Below, piece by piece: positions 36,990 to 45,103 of a DNA stretch of 64,000 nt. The stretch is from Jeotgalibacillus soli (GTDB lineage: Bacteria; Bacillota; Bacilli; Bacillales; Jeotgalibacillaceae): contig NZ_JXRP01000009.1 of NCBI RefSeq assembly GCF_000829435.1, forward strand, positions 496,001 through 560,000, read 5' to 3'. Both the position numbers and the translations under genes were made by a program. The stretch's first letter is position 1. Each line of letters opens with the position of its first letter. The notes beneath the pieces are model-generated. The model was not told where the DNA came from, ran no database searches, and worked only from the letters and a program-made list of their open reading frames with translations.

Positions 36990-37958
36990 ATGGTCGTTCA
37001 TTTATCTGCCATGACCATTGCGTTAATACTGGACCGCTTTATCGGAGATCCCCCAAACTGGCCGCATCCTGTAAGGTGGATTGGCTCGTTGATTATGCTG
37101 CTTGAGAGGAATTTGAATAAAGGAAACCATCGAAAGCTAAAAGGGATCATCCATCTTATCATTGTGCTGCTAGTTGTCAGCGTAATTGGATGGGGGATGG
37201 TTGAGGGTGCATACAAGATCAGCTGGATCGCTGGCTTCTTATTCGAAATCGCATTGATTACATCAGCTCTCGCTGCGAAAAGCTTAAAAGTAGCCGCACT
37301 CGATGTGTTATTGCCGCTCGAGGAAGCTGATCTCGAAACAGCACGCACGAAGCTATCTTGGATTGTTGGACGGGATACCGATCAATTAAATGAGTCCGAA
37401 ATTGTAAGAGGTACAATTGAAACAGTTGCGGAAAATACGAGCGATGGCATTACGGCTCCTCTCTTCTGGGCGCTTATTGGCGGTGCGCCTGCTATTTGGT
37501 TGTATAAAGCGATCAACACAGGAGATTCCATCGTAGGCTATCGGAATGAATGCTATGTACAATATGGGTGGGCATCTGCTAAGTTTGACGATTTTGCAAA
37601 CTGGATTCCGAGCAGAATGACGGCTTTTTGTATGATCTGGGCGATCCGTCCTGTACATGGGGTAAAGCGAAGGTTCATCTTCAAGCACCTTCCCTTAGAA
37701 GCGAAAAAACACCCAAGTCCTAATAGCGGATGGGGAGAAGCGGCAGTCGCGCTGCTGCTTGATATTAAGCTTGGCGGCCGTAATACGTATCAAGGTATAA
37801 TTTCTAATCGCCCAATTATCGGAAGCGGGAAACATAGATTAGCATCTCGACACATTCATCATTCAATTCGCATTATGGATCACGCTGTTTACTGGTTTTT
37901 ACTACTTTGCTGGATCACAGGAGGGAGTTTTTATGTCCTTGCCCTTACATGGCGCTAA
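36990..37958 (+). CDS. cbiB: adenosylcobinamide-phosphate synthase
   Basis: 322 residues, membrane protein. LDRFIGDPPNWPHPVRWIG at the N-terminus, AENTSDGITAPLFWALIGG in the middle, and HPSPNSGWGEAAVA are CbiB/CobD signatures. It joins cobyric acid with aminopropanol phosphate. Start ATG is two bases past the btuD-cbiZ stop; it overlaps the next gene by 26 bases. Confidence 0.94.
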   Translation: MVVHLSAMTIALILDRFIGDPPNWPHPVRWIGSLIMLLERNLNKGNHRKLKGIIHLIIVLLVVSVIGWGMVEGAYKISWIAGFLFEIALITSALAAKSLKVAALDVLLPLEEADLETARTKLSWIVGRDTDQLNESEIVRGTIETVAENTSDGITAPLFWALIGGAPAIWLYKAINTGDSIVGYRNECYVQYGWASAKFDDFANWIPSRMTAFCMIWAIRPVHGVKRRFIFKHLPLEAKKHPSPNSGWGEAAVALLLDIKLGGRNTYQGIISNRPIIGSGKHRLASRHIHHSIRIMDHAVYWFLLLCWITGGSFYVLALTWR

Positions 37959-39015
37959 TCCGCGCAGCCTTTATCAATCAATGAGGATACCAGTACCTGA
38001 ACAAATCATCGATTTTAGTGAAAATAGCAATCCTCTTGGTCCGCCTTCAGCCATTTCTGAAAAATGGATGGCTTGGCAATCCGCTATTTCATCCTATCCA
38101 GACCCTGAAGGTCAAGCCTTACGTCAGGCAATTGCCGATTATCACGGATTAGGTTCTGAGCAGGTTTTACTTGGTAACGGCGCAGCTGAGCTAATGATGG
38201 TGGTGGCAAGATGGTTTCAAGGAAAGATCGTCGGTATCGTTCACCCTGCTTTTAGTGAGTATGTGAGAGTAGTGGAAGCGAATGGCGGGATTGTTCAATC
38301 CTTTATCACGACAGAAGAAACTGGCTGGCAAAGCCCTGATGAAGAAATTATGCATTTTTTAATAAAGGGGCATATTTTATTTTTATGCAACCCGGTTAAC
38401 CCGACCGGCATTAAATATTCCCGTGACACGCTTGCTCGATGGATAAAGCAGGCAGATCGATACGGAGCGACGATTTTATTAGATGAAGCGTTCATTGATA
38501 TGATCGGAGAGGAATACTCCTTTGCCAATCAAATAGGCAGCAGCAGCTTGCTCATCTTTCGTTCGATGACGAAAATGTATAGTATAGCGGGGCTCAGGCT
38601 GGGCTATTTACTCGGTACGAAAGGGCGATTAGCTGAATTTGGTTCTTTGCTTCCTCACTGGAATGTAAACGCTCTATCACTTCTTGCTGGTGAAGAAGCA
38701 CTGCGAGATAAAGCTTTTCAAGAAAAAACAAGAACATACATGAAGACAGAAAGGGAGCGGCTTTTCGCCTTTTTGGATGATCTTGGATTCCGCTATTCTT
38801 TAAGTGAGGCAAATTTTTATTTGCTTCAGCCGCAGAATGCCAGTCAAACAGCTGATCTATTCAGGTGGCTCCTGCATCGGGGGATCGTTCTCCGTCACAC
38901 ATACAATTACAAGGGGCTGGAGGGCCGGTGGCTAAGAGCTGGGATAAAAACAAAAGAGCAAAATGATCAATTAATTCAGGCGGTGACAGCATGGCATCAG
39001 GAGCAATTATTATAG
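37933..39015 (+). CDS. cobD: threonine-phosphate decarboxylase
   Basis: 360 residues, class I/II aminotransferase fold. DFSENSNPLGPP near the N-terminus, CNPVNPTG, and PLP lysine in FRSMTKMYSIAGLRLGYL. It makes (R)-1-amino-2-propanol phosphate from L-threonine phosphate for CbiB. The GGAGG site lies inside cbiB. No L-threonine kinase (PduX/BluE) is in the operon. Confidence 0.9.
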   Translation: MSLPLHGANPRSLYQSMRIPVPEQIIDFSENSNPLGPPSAISEKWMAWQSAISSYPDPEGQALRQAIADYHGLGSEQVLLGNGAAELMMVVARWFQGKIVGIVHPAFSEYVRVVEANGGIVQSFITTEETGWQSPDEEIMHFLIKGHILFLCNPVNPTGIKYSRDTLARWIKQADRYGATILLDEAFIDMIGEEYSFANQIGSSSLLIFRSMTKMYSIAGLRLGYLLGTKGRLAEFGSLLPHWNVNALSLLAGEEALRDKAFQEKTRTYMKTERERLFAFLDDLGFRYSLSEANFYLLQPQNASQTADLFRWLLHRGIVLRHTYNYKGLEGRWLRAGIKTKEQNDQLIQAVTAWHQEQLL

Positions 39016-39572
39016 TAATTGGCGGTGTAAGAAGCGGGAAAACAAGCTGGTGTGAGAATCAAGCCATCCATCTGTCCCAAAAGACCAATCGAAGACTAGT
39101 GTACATCGCTTCAGGTGCCGCATTTGACGATGAAATGAAGAAAAGAATCAGCAGACACAAGGAGGATCGCATTCACTTCGAATGGATCACCATTGAGCAG
39201 CCCGTTGATCTTTTCTCGTGCACGAAAAAGCTGCATGAAGGCGATATTGTCCTGTGGGACTGCGTCACTACATGGCTGACCAATGAACTCATACTGCCAA
39301 GAGGCAACAGTGAAGCGTGGACAGATCACACTGAATTAGCAAGAATATATAATGAGTTAGTCCACTTTGTTGAATGGGCAAAAAAACACCTTCACACATG
39401 CTTCATCATTTCAAATGAAGTGCTTGGAGAGGATGTGTTTACCGAGGGACTTACAGCTATCTATCAACAAATGACGGGTGAATTGCATCAATGGCTGGTC
39501 ACAAATAGTCAAGCAGCCATTGAAATGGAGGCAGGGCTAGCTTTGGTTAGGAAAGGAGAGTGGCAAACATGA
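38991..39572 (+). CDS. cobU: adenosylcobinamide kinase/guanylyltransferase
   Basis: 193 residues. P-loop GGVRSGKTSW at residues 10-19 and the guanylylated histidine in RISRHKEDR; WDCVTTWLTNEL and SNEVLGEDV complete the CobU pattern. It activates adenosylcobinamide to its GDP form. Overlaps cobD by 25 bases and cobQ by four. Confidence 0.93.
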   Translation: MASGAIIIVIGGVRSGKTSWCENQAIHLSQKTNRRLVYIASGAAFDDEMKKRISRHKEDRIHFEWITIEQPVDLFSCTKKLHEGDIVLWDCVTTWLTNELILPRGNSEAWTDHTELARIYNELVHFVEWAKKHLHTCFIISNEVLGEDVFTEGLTAIYQQMTGELHQWLVTNSQAAIEMEAGLALVRKGEWQT

Positions 39573-41074
39573 AAGGAATCATGCTTCAAGGGACTTCTTC
39601 AGATGTGGGGAAAAGTCTCGTTGCCACTGCATTTTGTCGTTTGCTTTTACAAGACGGTGTAAAGGCCGCTCCCTTTAAATCGCAAAATATGTCCAACAAT
39701 TCCTTTGTAACAATGGATGGTCTTGAAATTGGCCGCGCTCAAGGAATACAGGCGGAAGCTGCAGGCGTGAAGGCATCTGCTTTGATGAATCCGATCTTAC
39801 TGAAGCCTCAAAACGACCGTGCATCAGAAGTGGTCTTGCTTGGAAAACGTCATGTGACATACGATGGCATGGCCTACCGAAAGGGATTTTATGAAACGGG
39901 AAGAGCGGCCGTTGCAACATCCCTTTCTGTACTTGAAAAGGAATATGAAGCCATTGTGATTGAAGGAGCAGGAAGTCCGGTTGAAATGAATTTACAGGAC
40001 CGCGAGCTTGTGAATATGAGTGTTGCTCGCATGGCTGATGTTCCGGTCATCCTTATTTCAGATATTGAACGAGGCGGTGTGTTTGCCAGTATTGTTGGCA
40101 CACTGTCGCTGCTACCTAAAGAGGACCGTGAACGGGTAAAGGGAATTATTATTAATAAATTTCGGGGTGATCGATCGCTTTTTGATGATGGGGTCAAATG
40201 GATTGAAGAGCATACTGGTGTTCCTGTGTTAGGCGTTCTTCCTCATCTGGGTGATCATGGCATTGAACAGGAGGATTCGCTTGGAGTGGCGGCTGTTACG
40301 AGAAGAAAAGGGCTGCCGGAATACACGCAGCTTTCAATTGCTGTCATTCAGCTTCCCTATTTATCTAATTTTACTGATTTGGAGGTATTGCTGCAGGAGC
40401 CGGATGTGTCTTTAACATGGGTGAGAAGTCCGGAGGAGATGACGGTAATGCCGGATGTTCTGATCATTCCTGGAACGAAAAGCACGATTCAGGGTCTTCG
40501 TGAGCTGAAACGTCTTGGTTGGGGGAAAAAGATTGAGCAATGTCAGCAAGAAGGCGTTTGGATCATCGGTATATGCGGCGGTTTTCAAATGATGGGTGAA
40601 GGTCTGGAGGATCCATTCGGCACGGATACAGGAAAAAAAGGAGAGACAGAGAGAGGCTTTGGTTTGTTTCCATCGAACACTGTATTTCAGACAGAAAAAG
40701 AAGTGATGATAAAAAGAGGCTGTCTGCTATCTGAAACGGGAGATCCGCTTTTTGTCATACAAGGATACGAAATTCATTTAGGTCAAACCGTCATGAAAAA
40801 TAATGATCAATTCTGCTCTTTTATAAAAATGGATTATGGTCAGACCGGCGGCTATTGGTCACCTGATCAGCGAATCATCGGAACTTATCTTCATGATCTG
40901 TTTAGGACCCCTAACGCTCGGCGTTATTTGTTAAACAGCATGAGAAGGTCAATCGGGCTAGAGGAAGTAAAAGGCAATGTAAGAAGACCAGACGTTTATG
41001 ACGAGCTTGCCAACAGCATAAGGCCCCATCTGGAATGGAATAAAATACGTGAAATGATGGGACTAAAAGCATGA
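39569..41074 (+). CDS. cobQ: cobyric acid synthase
   Basis: 501 residues. N-terminal dethiobiotin-synthetase-like domain with QGTSSDVGKS (P-loop) and AAPFKSQNMSNNS; C-terminal class I glutamine amidotransferase with GICGGFQMMGE (Cys) and GTYLHDLF. It amidates four carboxyls of adenosylcobyrinate a,c-diamide. The start ATG forms an ATGA overlap with cobU; a GTG three codons earlier is too close to the GGAG. Confidence 0.95.
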   Translation: MKGIMLQGTSSDVGKSLVATAFCRLLLQDGVKAAPFKSQNMSNNSFVTMDGLEIGRAQGIQAEAAGVKASALMNPILLKPQNDRASEVVLLGKRHVTYDGMAYRKGFYETGRAAVATSLSVLEKEYEAIVIEGAGSPVEMNLQDRELVNMSVARMADVPVILISDIERGGVFASIVGTLSLLPKEDRERVKGIIINKFRGDRSLFDDGVKWIEEHTGVPVLGVLPHLGDHGIEQEDSLGVAAVTRRKGLPEYTQLSIAVIQLPYLSNFTDLEVLLQEPDVSLTWVRSPEEMTVMPDVLIIPGTKSTIQGLRELKRLGWGKKIEQCQQEGVWIIGICGGFQMMGEGLEDPFGTDTGKKGETERGFGLFPSNTVFQTEKEVMIKRGCLLSETGDPLFVIQGYEIHLGQTVMKNNDQFCSFIKMDYGQTGGYWSPDQRIIGTYLHDLFRTPNARRYLLNSMRRSIGLEEVKGNVRRPDVYDELANSIRPHLEWNKIREMMGLKA

Positions 41075-41877
41075 AGAAAGCAAAGCTTCGTGCTCCGTTC
41101 GAAGGATTAATACTCGCATTTCAGTTTTTTACTACTTTGCCGATTCGTCGTGAAATTTCAATGAATGAACACACAATTCCTTGGATGATTGGGAGTATGC
41201 CGATTGTTGGTGCTGCTGTTGGAGGGGCAACAATTGCGCTGGTTCACGCGGCAGCTACTGTTTTCGATGCCAGTGCACTCATTACCTCTTTTGTTATTTG
41301 GATCAGCTTTATCTGCTGGACCGGCGGGCTCCATTTGGACGGCTGGACAGATGTCAGCGATGCTTATTTTTCCTATCAAAGCATGGAAAAACGTCATGAA
41401 ATTTTAAAGGATCCAAGAGTGGGTGCGTTTGGTGTGCTGTCACTTGTTGTTTTGCTTGTAGCAAAGGCAGTTTTTCTGGTTGATGTCACGCATCGTTTTG
41501 GCGTAGAAGCCGTTTGGCTTATTTGGATTCCTGTTCTTTCTCGGCTGATGATGGCGCTGTTTTTAGTTCGACTGCCTTTAGCAAGAAAGGATGGACTCGC
41601 TTATTTTCTGAGGCAATCTCTTAAACAAAAGCATGTAATCCTTCCATTGCTGACCGCTTTATTTTTGCTCTTTTTACCGTTCATTTTCATGCATGGAGAT
41701 TGGATGCTTCTTGTCCTGCTAGCAGGTGGATGGTTTATTTTTCTAATCGTCTTTATCCGTTTTGCACAAAAGGAATTTGGAGGCATAACGGGTGATTTAT
41801 TAGGCGCGTGCCTAGAAGGAGGAGAACTATGGAGCTGGATCGTCGTGTGGTGTTATCTCTCTATCGTCATGGTGTAA
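41071..41877 (+). CDS. cobS: adenosylcobinamide-GDP ribazoletransferase
   Basis: 268 residues, membrane enzyme joining adenosylcobinamide-GDP with alpha-ribazole (phosphate). LAFQFFTTLPI at the N-terminus, the metal motif GGLHLDGWTDVSDA and KDPRVGAFGVL are CobS signatures. ATGA overlap with cobQ; cobC starts inside its end. Confidence 0.95.
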   Translation: MKKAKLRAPFEGLILAFQFFTTLPIRREISMNEHTIPWMIGSMPIVGAAVGGATIALVHAAATVFDASALITSFVIWISFICWTGGLHLDGWTDVSDAYFSYQSMEKRHEILKDPRVGAFGVLSLVVLLVAKAVFLVDVTHRFGVEAVWLIWIPVLSRLMMALFLVRLPLARKDGLAYFLRQSLKQKHVILPLLTALFLLFLPFIFMHGDWMLLVLLAGGWFIFLIVFIRFAQKEFGGITGDLLGACLEGGELWSWIVVWCYLSIVMV

Positions 41878-42464
41878 CACAGGCGAATCAAGAAAAACGA
41901 TATATTGGCTGGACGGATGCACTGCTTGCTGCAGATGGAGAAAAAGTGCTTCAGCAAACAAAGAAATATCGTCCGGAAGCCCAAAGAGTGTATGTAAGTG
42001 ATCTGACTCGATGCGTAGCCTCGGCAGACATCCTTTTTCCAAACCAAAAGAAAATTTACCACAAAGGGCTGAGGGAGATTCATTTTGGTGAATGGGAAGG
42101 GAGGAAGGCGGATGAGCTGATGAATCGAACGGATTTTTCCAAGTGGCTCAATGATCCGACCAATATGGAGCCTGAAAACGGTGAGTCCTTTTTAGTTTTT
42201 ACTGAACGATTAAATGAATGGTTACAGACCATAAGGGAGGAATGCTTGCGCGATCATATCTCCAACATGGCAATTGTGTCACATGGAGGACCGATTCGAC
42301 AGCTGCTTGTACAGCTTGCGCCAACTCCACAGTCCTTTTGGGATTGGAAGCCGCTGCATGGACAAGGCGTAACCCTTGTCTGGTCTGACAGAGAAGCGTT
42401 TGGGAGGGGTGAAAGATGCACTTTGTTATCGGCGGTGCCTATAATGGAAAAAGAAAATGGGTAG
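41829..42464 (+). CDS. cobC: alpha-ribazole phosphatase (histidine phosphatase)
   Basis: 211 residues. Phospho-His in LYRHGVTQ, SDLTRCVASADIL, REIHFGEWEG and the second His in SHGGPIRQLL. It dephosphorylates alpha-ribazole phosphate or cobalamin phosphate. ATG follows GGAGGAG within cobS. Confidence 0.85.
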   Translation: MELDRRVVLSLYRHGVTQANQEKRYIGWTDALLAADGEKVLQQTKKYRPEAQRVYVSDLTRCVASADILFPNQKKIYHKGLREIHFGEWEGRKADELMNRTDFSKWLNDPTNMEPENGESFLVFTERLNEWLQTIREECLRDHISNMAIVSHGGPIRQLLVQLAPTPQSFWDWKPLHGQGVTLVWSDREAFGRGERCTLLSAVPIMEKENG

Positions 42465-42856
42465 AAGCGGAGCTGAAGACAGCAGGGATAGCAGAACATG
42501 CGATTCAAATAAGGACGTTACCAAAAGAGAATATGTCTCCCGAAAAGCAAGCTGTCATATGGCTGGGTATCGAGAACTGGATCGAACATGAGCTTGCTGC
42601 AGGAAAAAAAGAACAAGCCGTATTGGATCGATGGAAAGCAGAAGTTGAGTTGCTCGATCAATGGGAGCAAAATGACAGTGAGCGCCAAGTGTTCATCATT
42701 GGGTGCGATCAATCAAAAGGAATTGTCCCGCTGGATCGTACAAAGCGGCTTTCTCGTGATGTGGCTGGCTGGTGTCATCAATATACGGCAAATCAGGCAT
42801 CACAGGTGACAAGAATCTGGTATGGAATTGCTGAAAGAATAAAAAAGGAGGAATGA
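42416..42856 (+). CDS. degenerate CobU-like protein
   Basis: 146 residues. The N-terminus HFVIGGAYNGKRKWV recalls the CobU P-loop but has Arg where Ser/Thr should follow Gly-Lys. The C-terminal part, GCDQSKGIVPLDRTKRLSRDVAGWCHQ, matches the CobU end (NEVG.GIVP...RD..G..NQ). The middle, with the guanylylated His, is shortened and not recognisable. It overlaps cobC by 49 bases and pduO slightly, so it is translated as part of the operon. A catalytic role is doubtful; a partner or regulator of CobU, or a specialised NTPase, are possible. Confidence 0.7.
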   Translation: MHFVIGGAYNGKRKWVEAELKTAGIAEHAIQIRTLPKENMSPEKQAVIWLGIENWIEHELAAGKKEQAVLDRWKAEVELLDQWEQNDSERQVFIIGCDQSKGIVPLDRTKRLSRDVAGWCHQYTANQASQVTRIWYGIAERIKKEE

Positions 42857-42858
42857 CG

Positions 42859-43452
42859 ATGAGAATTTATACGAGAACAGGTGATAAAGGCCAAACAAGC
42901 CTAATCGGAGGACGAGTAGATAAAGACAATATTCGTGTTGAAGCATATGGAACGATCGACGAGGTGAATAGCTTTGTTGGAAAAGCCGCAACTGAGCTTG
43001 ATCCAGCTCTTTTTACTGATATTCTGCAGGACCTTGAAGCCATCCAGCATGAGCTGTTTGATGTAGGGGGCGATTTAGCTAATGTTTCTTCAAAAAGAGA
43101 ATGGAAGCTGGATGAAAAAGCCATCGATCACCTTGAAGAAAGAATTGATCAAATCATGGATGAGGCCCCCGCTCTGGAACGCTTTATCCTTCCTGGCGGA
43201 TCACCAGCAGGCGCTTCTCTACATATAGCGCGTACAACAACGAGAAGAGCAGAGCGTCTGGTTGTATCTCTTGCGAAGGCGGATGAAAGCCTTCCTGCCG
43301 CTCCCCAGAAATATCTCAACCGCTTATCGGATTATTTCTTTGCATGCGCGCGCGTAGTCAATGCTCGCCTAGGTATTCCAGACGTTGAATACATTCGCAG
43401 TGCCAAGGTTTTTCACACTGGCAAGCAGGCTCCAAGGCAAGACGAGCAATGA
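42859..43452 (+). CDS. pduO: cob(I)alamin adenosyltransferase, PduO type
   Basis: 197 residues. ATP-binding TRTGDKGQTSLIGG at the N-terminus, AYGTIDEVNSFVG, and RTTTRRAERLVV with YLNRLSDYFFACARVVN, all PduO signatures (YvqK in B. subtilis). It adenosylates cob(I)alamin or cobinamide, giving the cofactor IcmF needs. ATG at 42859 fits AGGAGG better than one two codons earlier. Confidence 0.93.
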   Translation: MRIYTRTGDKGQTSLIGGRVDKDNIRVEAYGTIDEVNSFVGKAATELDPALFTDILQDLEAIQHELFDVGGDLANVSSKREWKLDEKAIDHLEERIDQIMDEAPALERFILPGGSPAGASLHIARTTTRRAERLVVSLAKADESLPAAPQKYLNRLSDYFFACARVVNARLGIPDVEYIRSAKVFHTGKQAPRQDEQ

Positions 43453-44123
43453 AAAAGTCACTTACCGGAAGAAATGCGCTGGAGTGGTCCGTTGGGGCTG
43501 AGACCTGGGTCATGACAACGGATAATAGCGGAGCGATTGGCGAGAAAGAGGAGGATGAAATCATCGTTCCGTATTCCGTCGTATCCTACTATTCTTTTCG
43601 TGTGGCGGTTTTGGATTGCCTCTCTGCAGGCGCGCTTCCAAGAACGGTTATTTTGCATAATTTTTGTGGAGAGCAGGCGTGGGGCAAGCTGGTTGAAGGA
43701 ATACATCAGGGGATCGGTGAGCTGGGCCTGCAAAATGTAACGATCACTGGAAGTACGGAATCTAATATGATGTTAAAGCAATCTGCTGTAGCCATCACGG
43801 TGTTAGGAGAGCGAACACGATTGTTTACAATAGAAAAACCTGCGTCACTCAAATGGACGCTGATCGGGGAACCGCTTGTTGGAGAAGATGTTATTTCTAA
43901 AGCTGATTGCGCAGCGCCGCTTTCTAAAGCCTTGGATATTTTTAAGAATAAAAACACAGCTGCATTGTGGCCAGTTGGTTCAAAAGGAGTTCAAAAGGAA
44001 TGGGAGCAGCTTGCATCTCAGTATAGATTGGCTGCTGCAGACATGCCGTCGTTTGAAGCCGATCTAACCGTCTCTGCAGGTCCATCTACCTGCTGGATCG
44101 TGGGGGAACAGCTTAGAATGTAA
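43449..44123 (+). CDS. cblS: AIR-synthase-fold protein, probable alpha-ribazole kinase
   Basis: 224 residues. The N-terminal part, TTDNSGAIGEKEEDEIIVPY and VLDCLSAGALPRTVILHNF, follows the D..G.IG...D and D..A.GA.P pattern of PurM/HypE/ThiL proteins; TITGSTESNM is the second ATP-site loop and IGEPLVGEDV lies in the C-terminal domain. CblS kinases of Listeria and Geobacillus, which phosphorylate alpha-ribazole in organisms without CobT, sit in cobalamin operons and, as I recall, belong to this fold. No cobT is present. ATGA overlap with pduO. Confidence 0.55.
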   Translation: MKKSLTGRNALEWSVGAETWVMTTDNSGAIGEKEEDEIIVPYSVVSYYSFRVAVLDCLSAGALPRTVILHNFCGEQAWGKLVEGIHQGIGELGLQNVTITGSTESNMMLKQSAVAITVLGERTRLFTIEKPASLKWTLIGEPLVGEDVISKADCAAPLSKALDIFKNKNTAALWPVGSKGVQKEWEQLASQYRLAAADMPSFEADLTVSAGPSTCWIVGEQLRM

Positions 44124-44147
44124 CGTGCCTAAATGGTTTCAGCAGGT

Positions 44148-44187
44148 AAGGTGGACTTCTTCTGTAGTGGAGTCCACCTTTATTTTT
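44148..44187 (+). terminator. rho-independent terminator of the cobalamin operon
   Basis: Perfect arms AAGGTGGACT/AGTCCACCTT, 12-base loop, T-rich tail. Confidence 0.9.
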
Positions 44188-44332
44188 ACAAAAGATTTAT
44201 CTGTTTTTTTGAAAATGGCAGTAAACCCTGAAATAGATTTCTAGTATCTCGTTTGTCTTAAGGTCCTTCCAGCGTGCTAATGCTAGTGTGCTGATCGCGT
44301 TAAAAAAAAGCTGCCGAATTTTTGCGGTCTTT

Positions 44333-44620
44333 TCAATCAATAGTTGCTGTTTTGTTTTCTTGATCGTTAAACACTAATTGACTGGGCATAAAATAAAAGG
44401 TTGCGACGCCGCCATTTGAAACGAATGCTTTCAACGTTTCGTTTTTATCAGGAGATGCTTCTGTAAGACGATCCGTTGTCGGTCTATCCGTATCAAAGAA
44501 TGCCCAATACAAGCCATATGTAATGAGGCCAATAAATAATAAACCTCCAATTACAATCAAGCTCAAAATCTTCTTGTAAATCATTTTCTCTTCGTTAAAA
44601 GTATCAATATTTCTACTCAA
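44333..44620 (-). CDS. truncated DUF5412-like membrane protein
   Basis: 95 residues from a TTG start with AAAGGAGG nine bases upstream. One transmembrane helix (about 18-40, LIVIGGLLFIGLITYGLYWAFF), then TLKAFVSNGGVATFYFMPSQLVFND, matching the first part of DUF5412 proteins. Relatives continue for 30-40 residues beyond the VFN block; here a stop follows after seven. Either a shortened member or a broken gene. Function unknown. Confidence 0.6.
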   Translation of the reverse strand: MSRNIDTFNEEKMIYKKILSLIVIGGLLFIGLITYGLYWAFFDTDRPTTDRLTEASPDKNETLKAFVSNGGVATFYFMPSQLVFNDQENKTATID

Positions 44621-44681
44621 AATGTTATGCCTCCTTTAAGAAACAGGCTGTGTTAAAGATAATGGTTGATTTTACACGATA

Positions 44682-44714
44682 TTGATTGGAGCGAACGCCT
44701 GAAGCGGAAATCAA
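44682..44714 (+). repeat. MITE-like repeat, copy R5 (33-bp deleted core)
   Basis: TTGATTGGAGCG fused directly to AACGCCTGAAGCGGAAATCAA: the two ends of R3 without the 94 central bases. The upstream 35-50 bases (CTGTGTTAAAGATAATGG, ...TTTTACACGATA) also match the left flank of R3. The join is at a shared GCG. Confidence 0.85.
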
Positions 44715-45103
44715 CCGGTAAAGAAACAAGTCAACTTCAATCATTTGTCCTCTTACGACAACAAAACCTTGTATAACTGGAAAACAGGCTTCTCCAGCTG
44801 GACTGATAATCACGATTGTCTGCCATTTTAGAATAGAATGTTCCTTTCTACTATGCTCCTAGCCGTTTGATTTTAAACAAAAAATTCAATATTAAAAATT
44901 TTCATCGTGAAACCTTCTTAAAAACAGATCCACACCAAAGAGAGCTTACATACTTGTGAAAGTGGAACAGGTTTCTCTTTTAAAGGAGACTAAAAGCCGG
45001 CTCATTTCAAATTACTTGAATATTTTATCAAAATAATTTTTATTTTTAGAATATTTTATGTTAAATTAAAACAAGGAAAGCATGTATGATTTTAATGCTC
45101 TCC
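44715..45103. other. A/T-rich intergenic stretch
   Basis: About 390 bases beyond repeat R5, before the convergent end of the cardiolipin synthase gene. Very A/T rich around 45000-45080. No supported reading frame or RNA; no clear terminator for the synthase gene. Confidence 0.5.
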
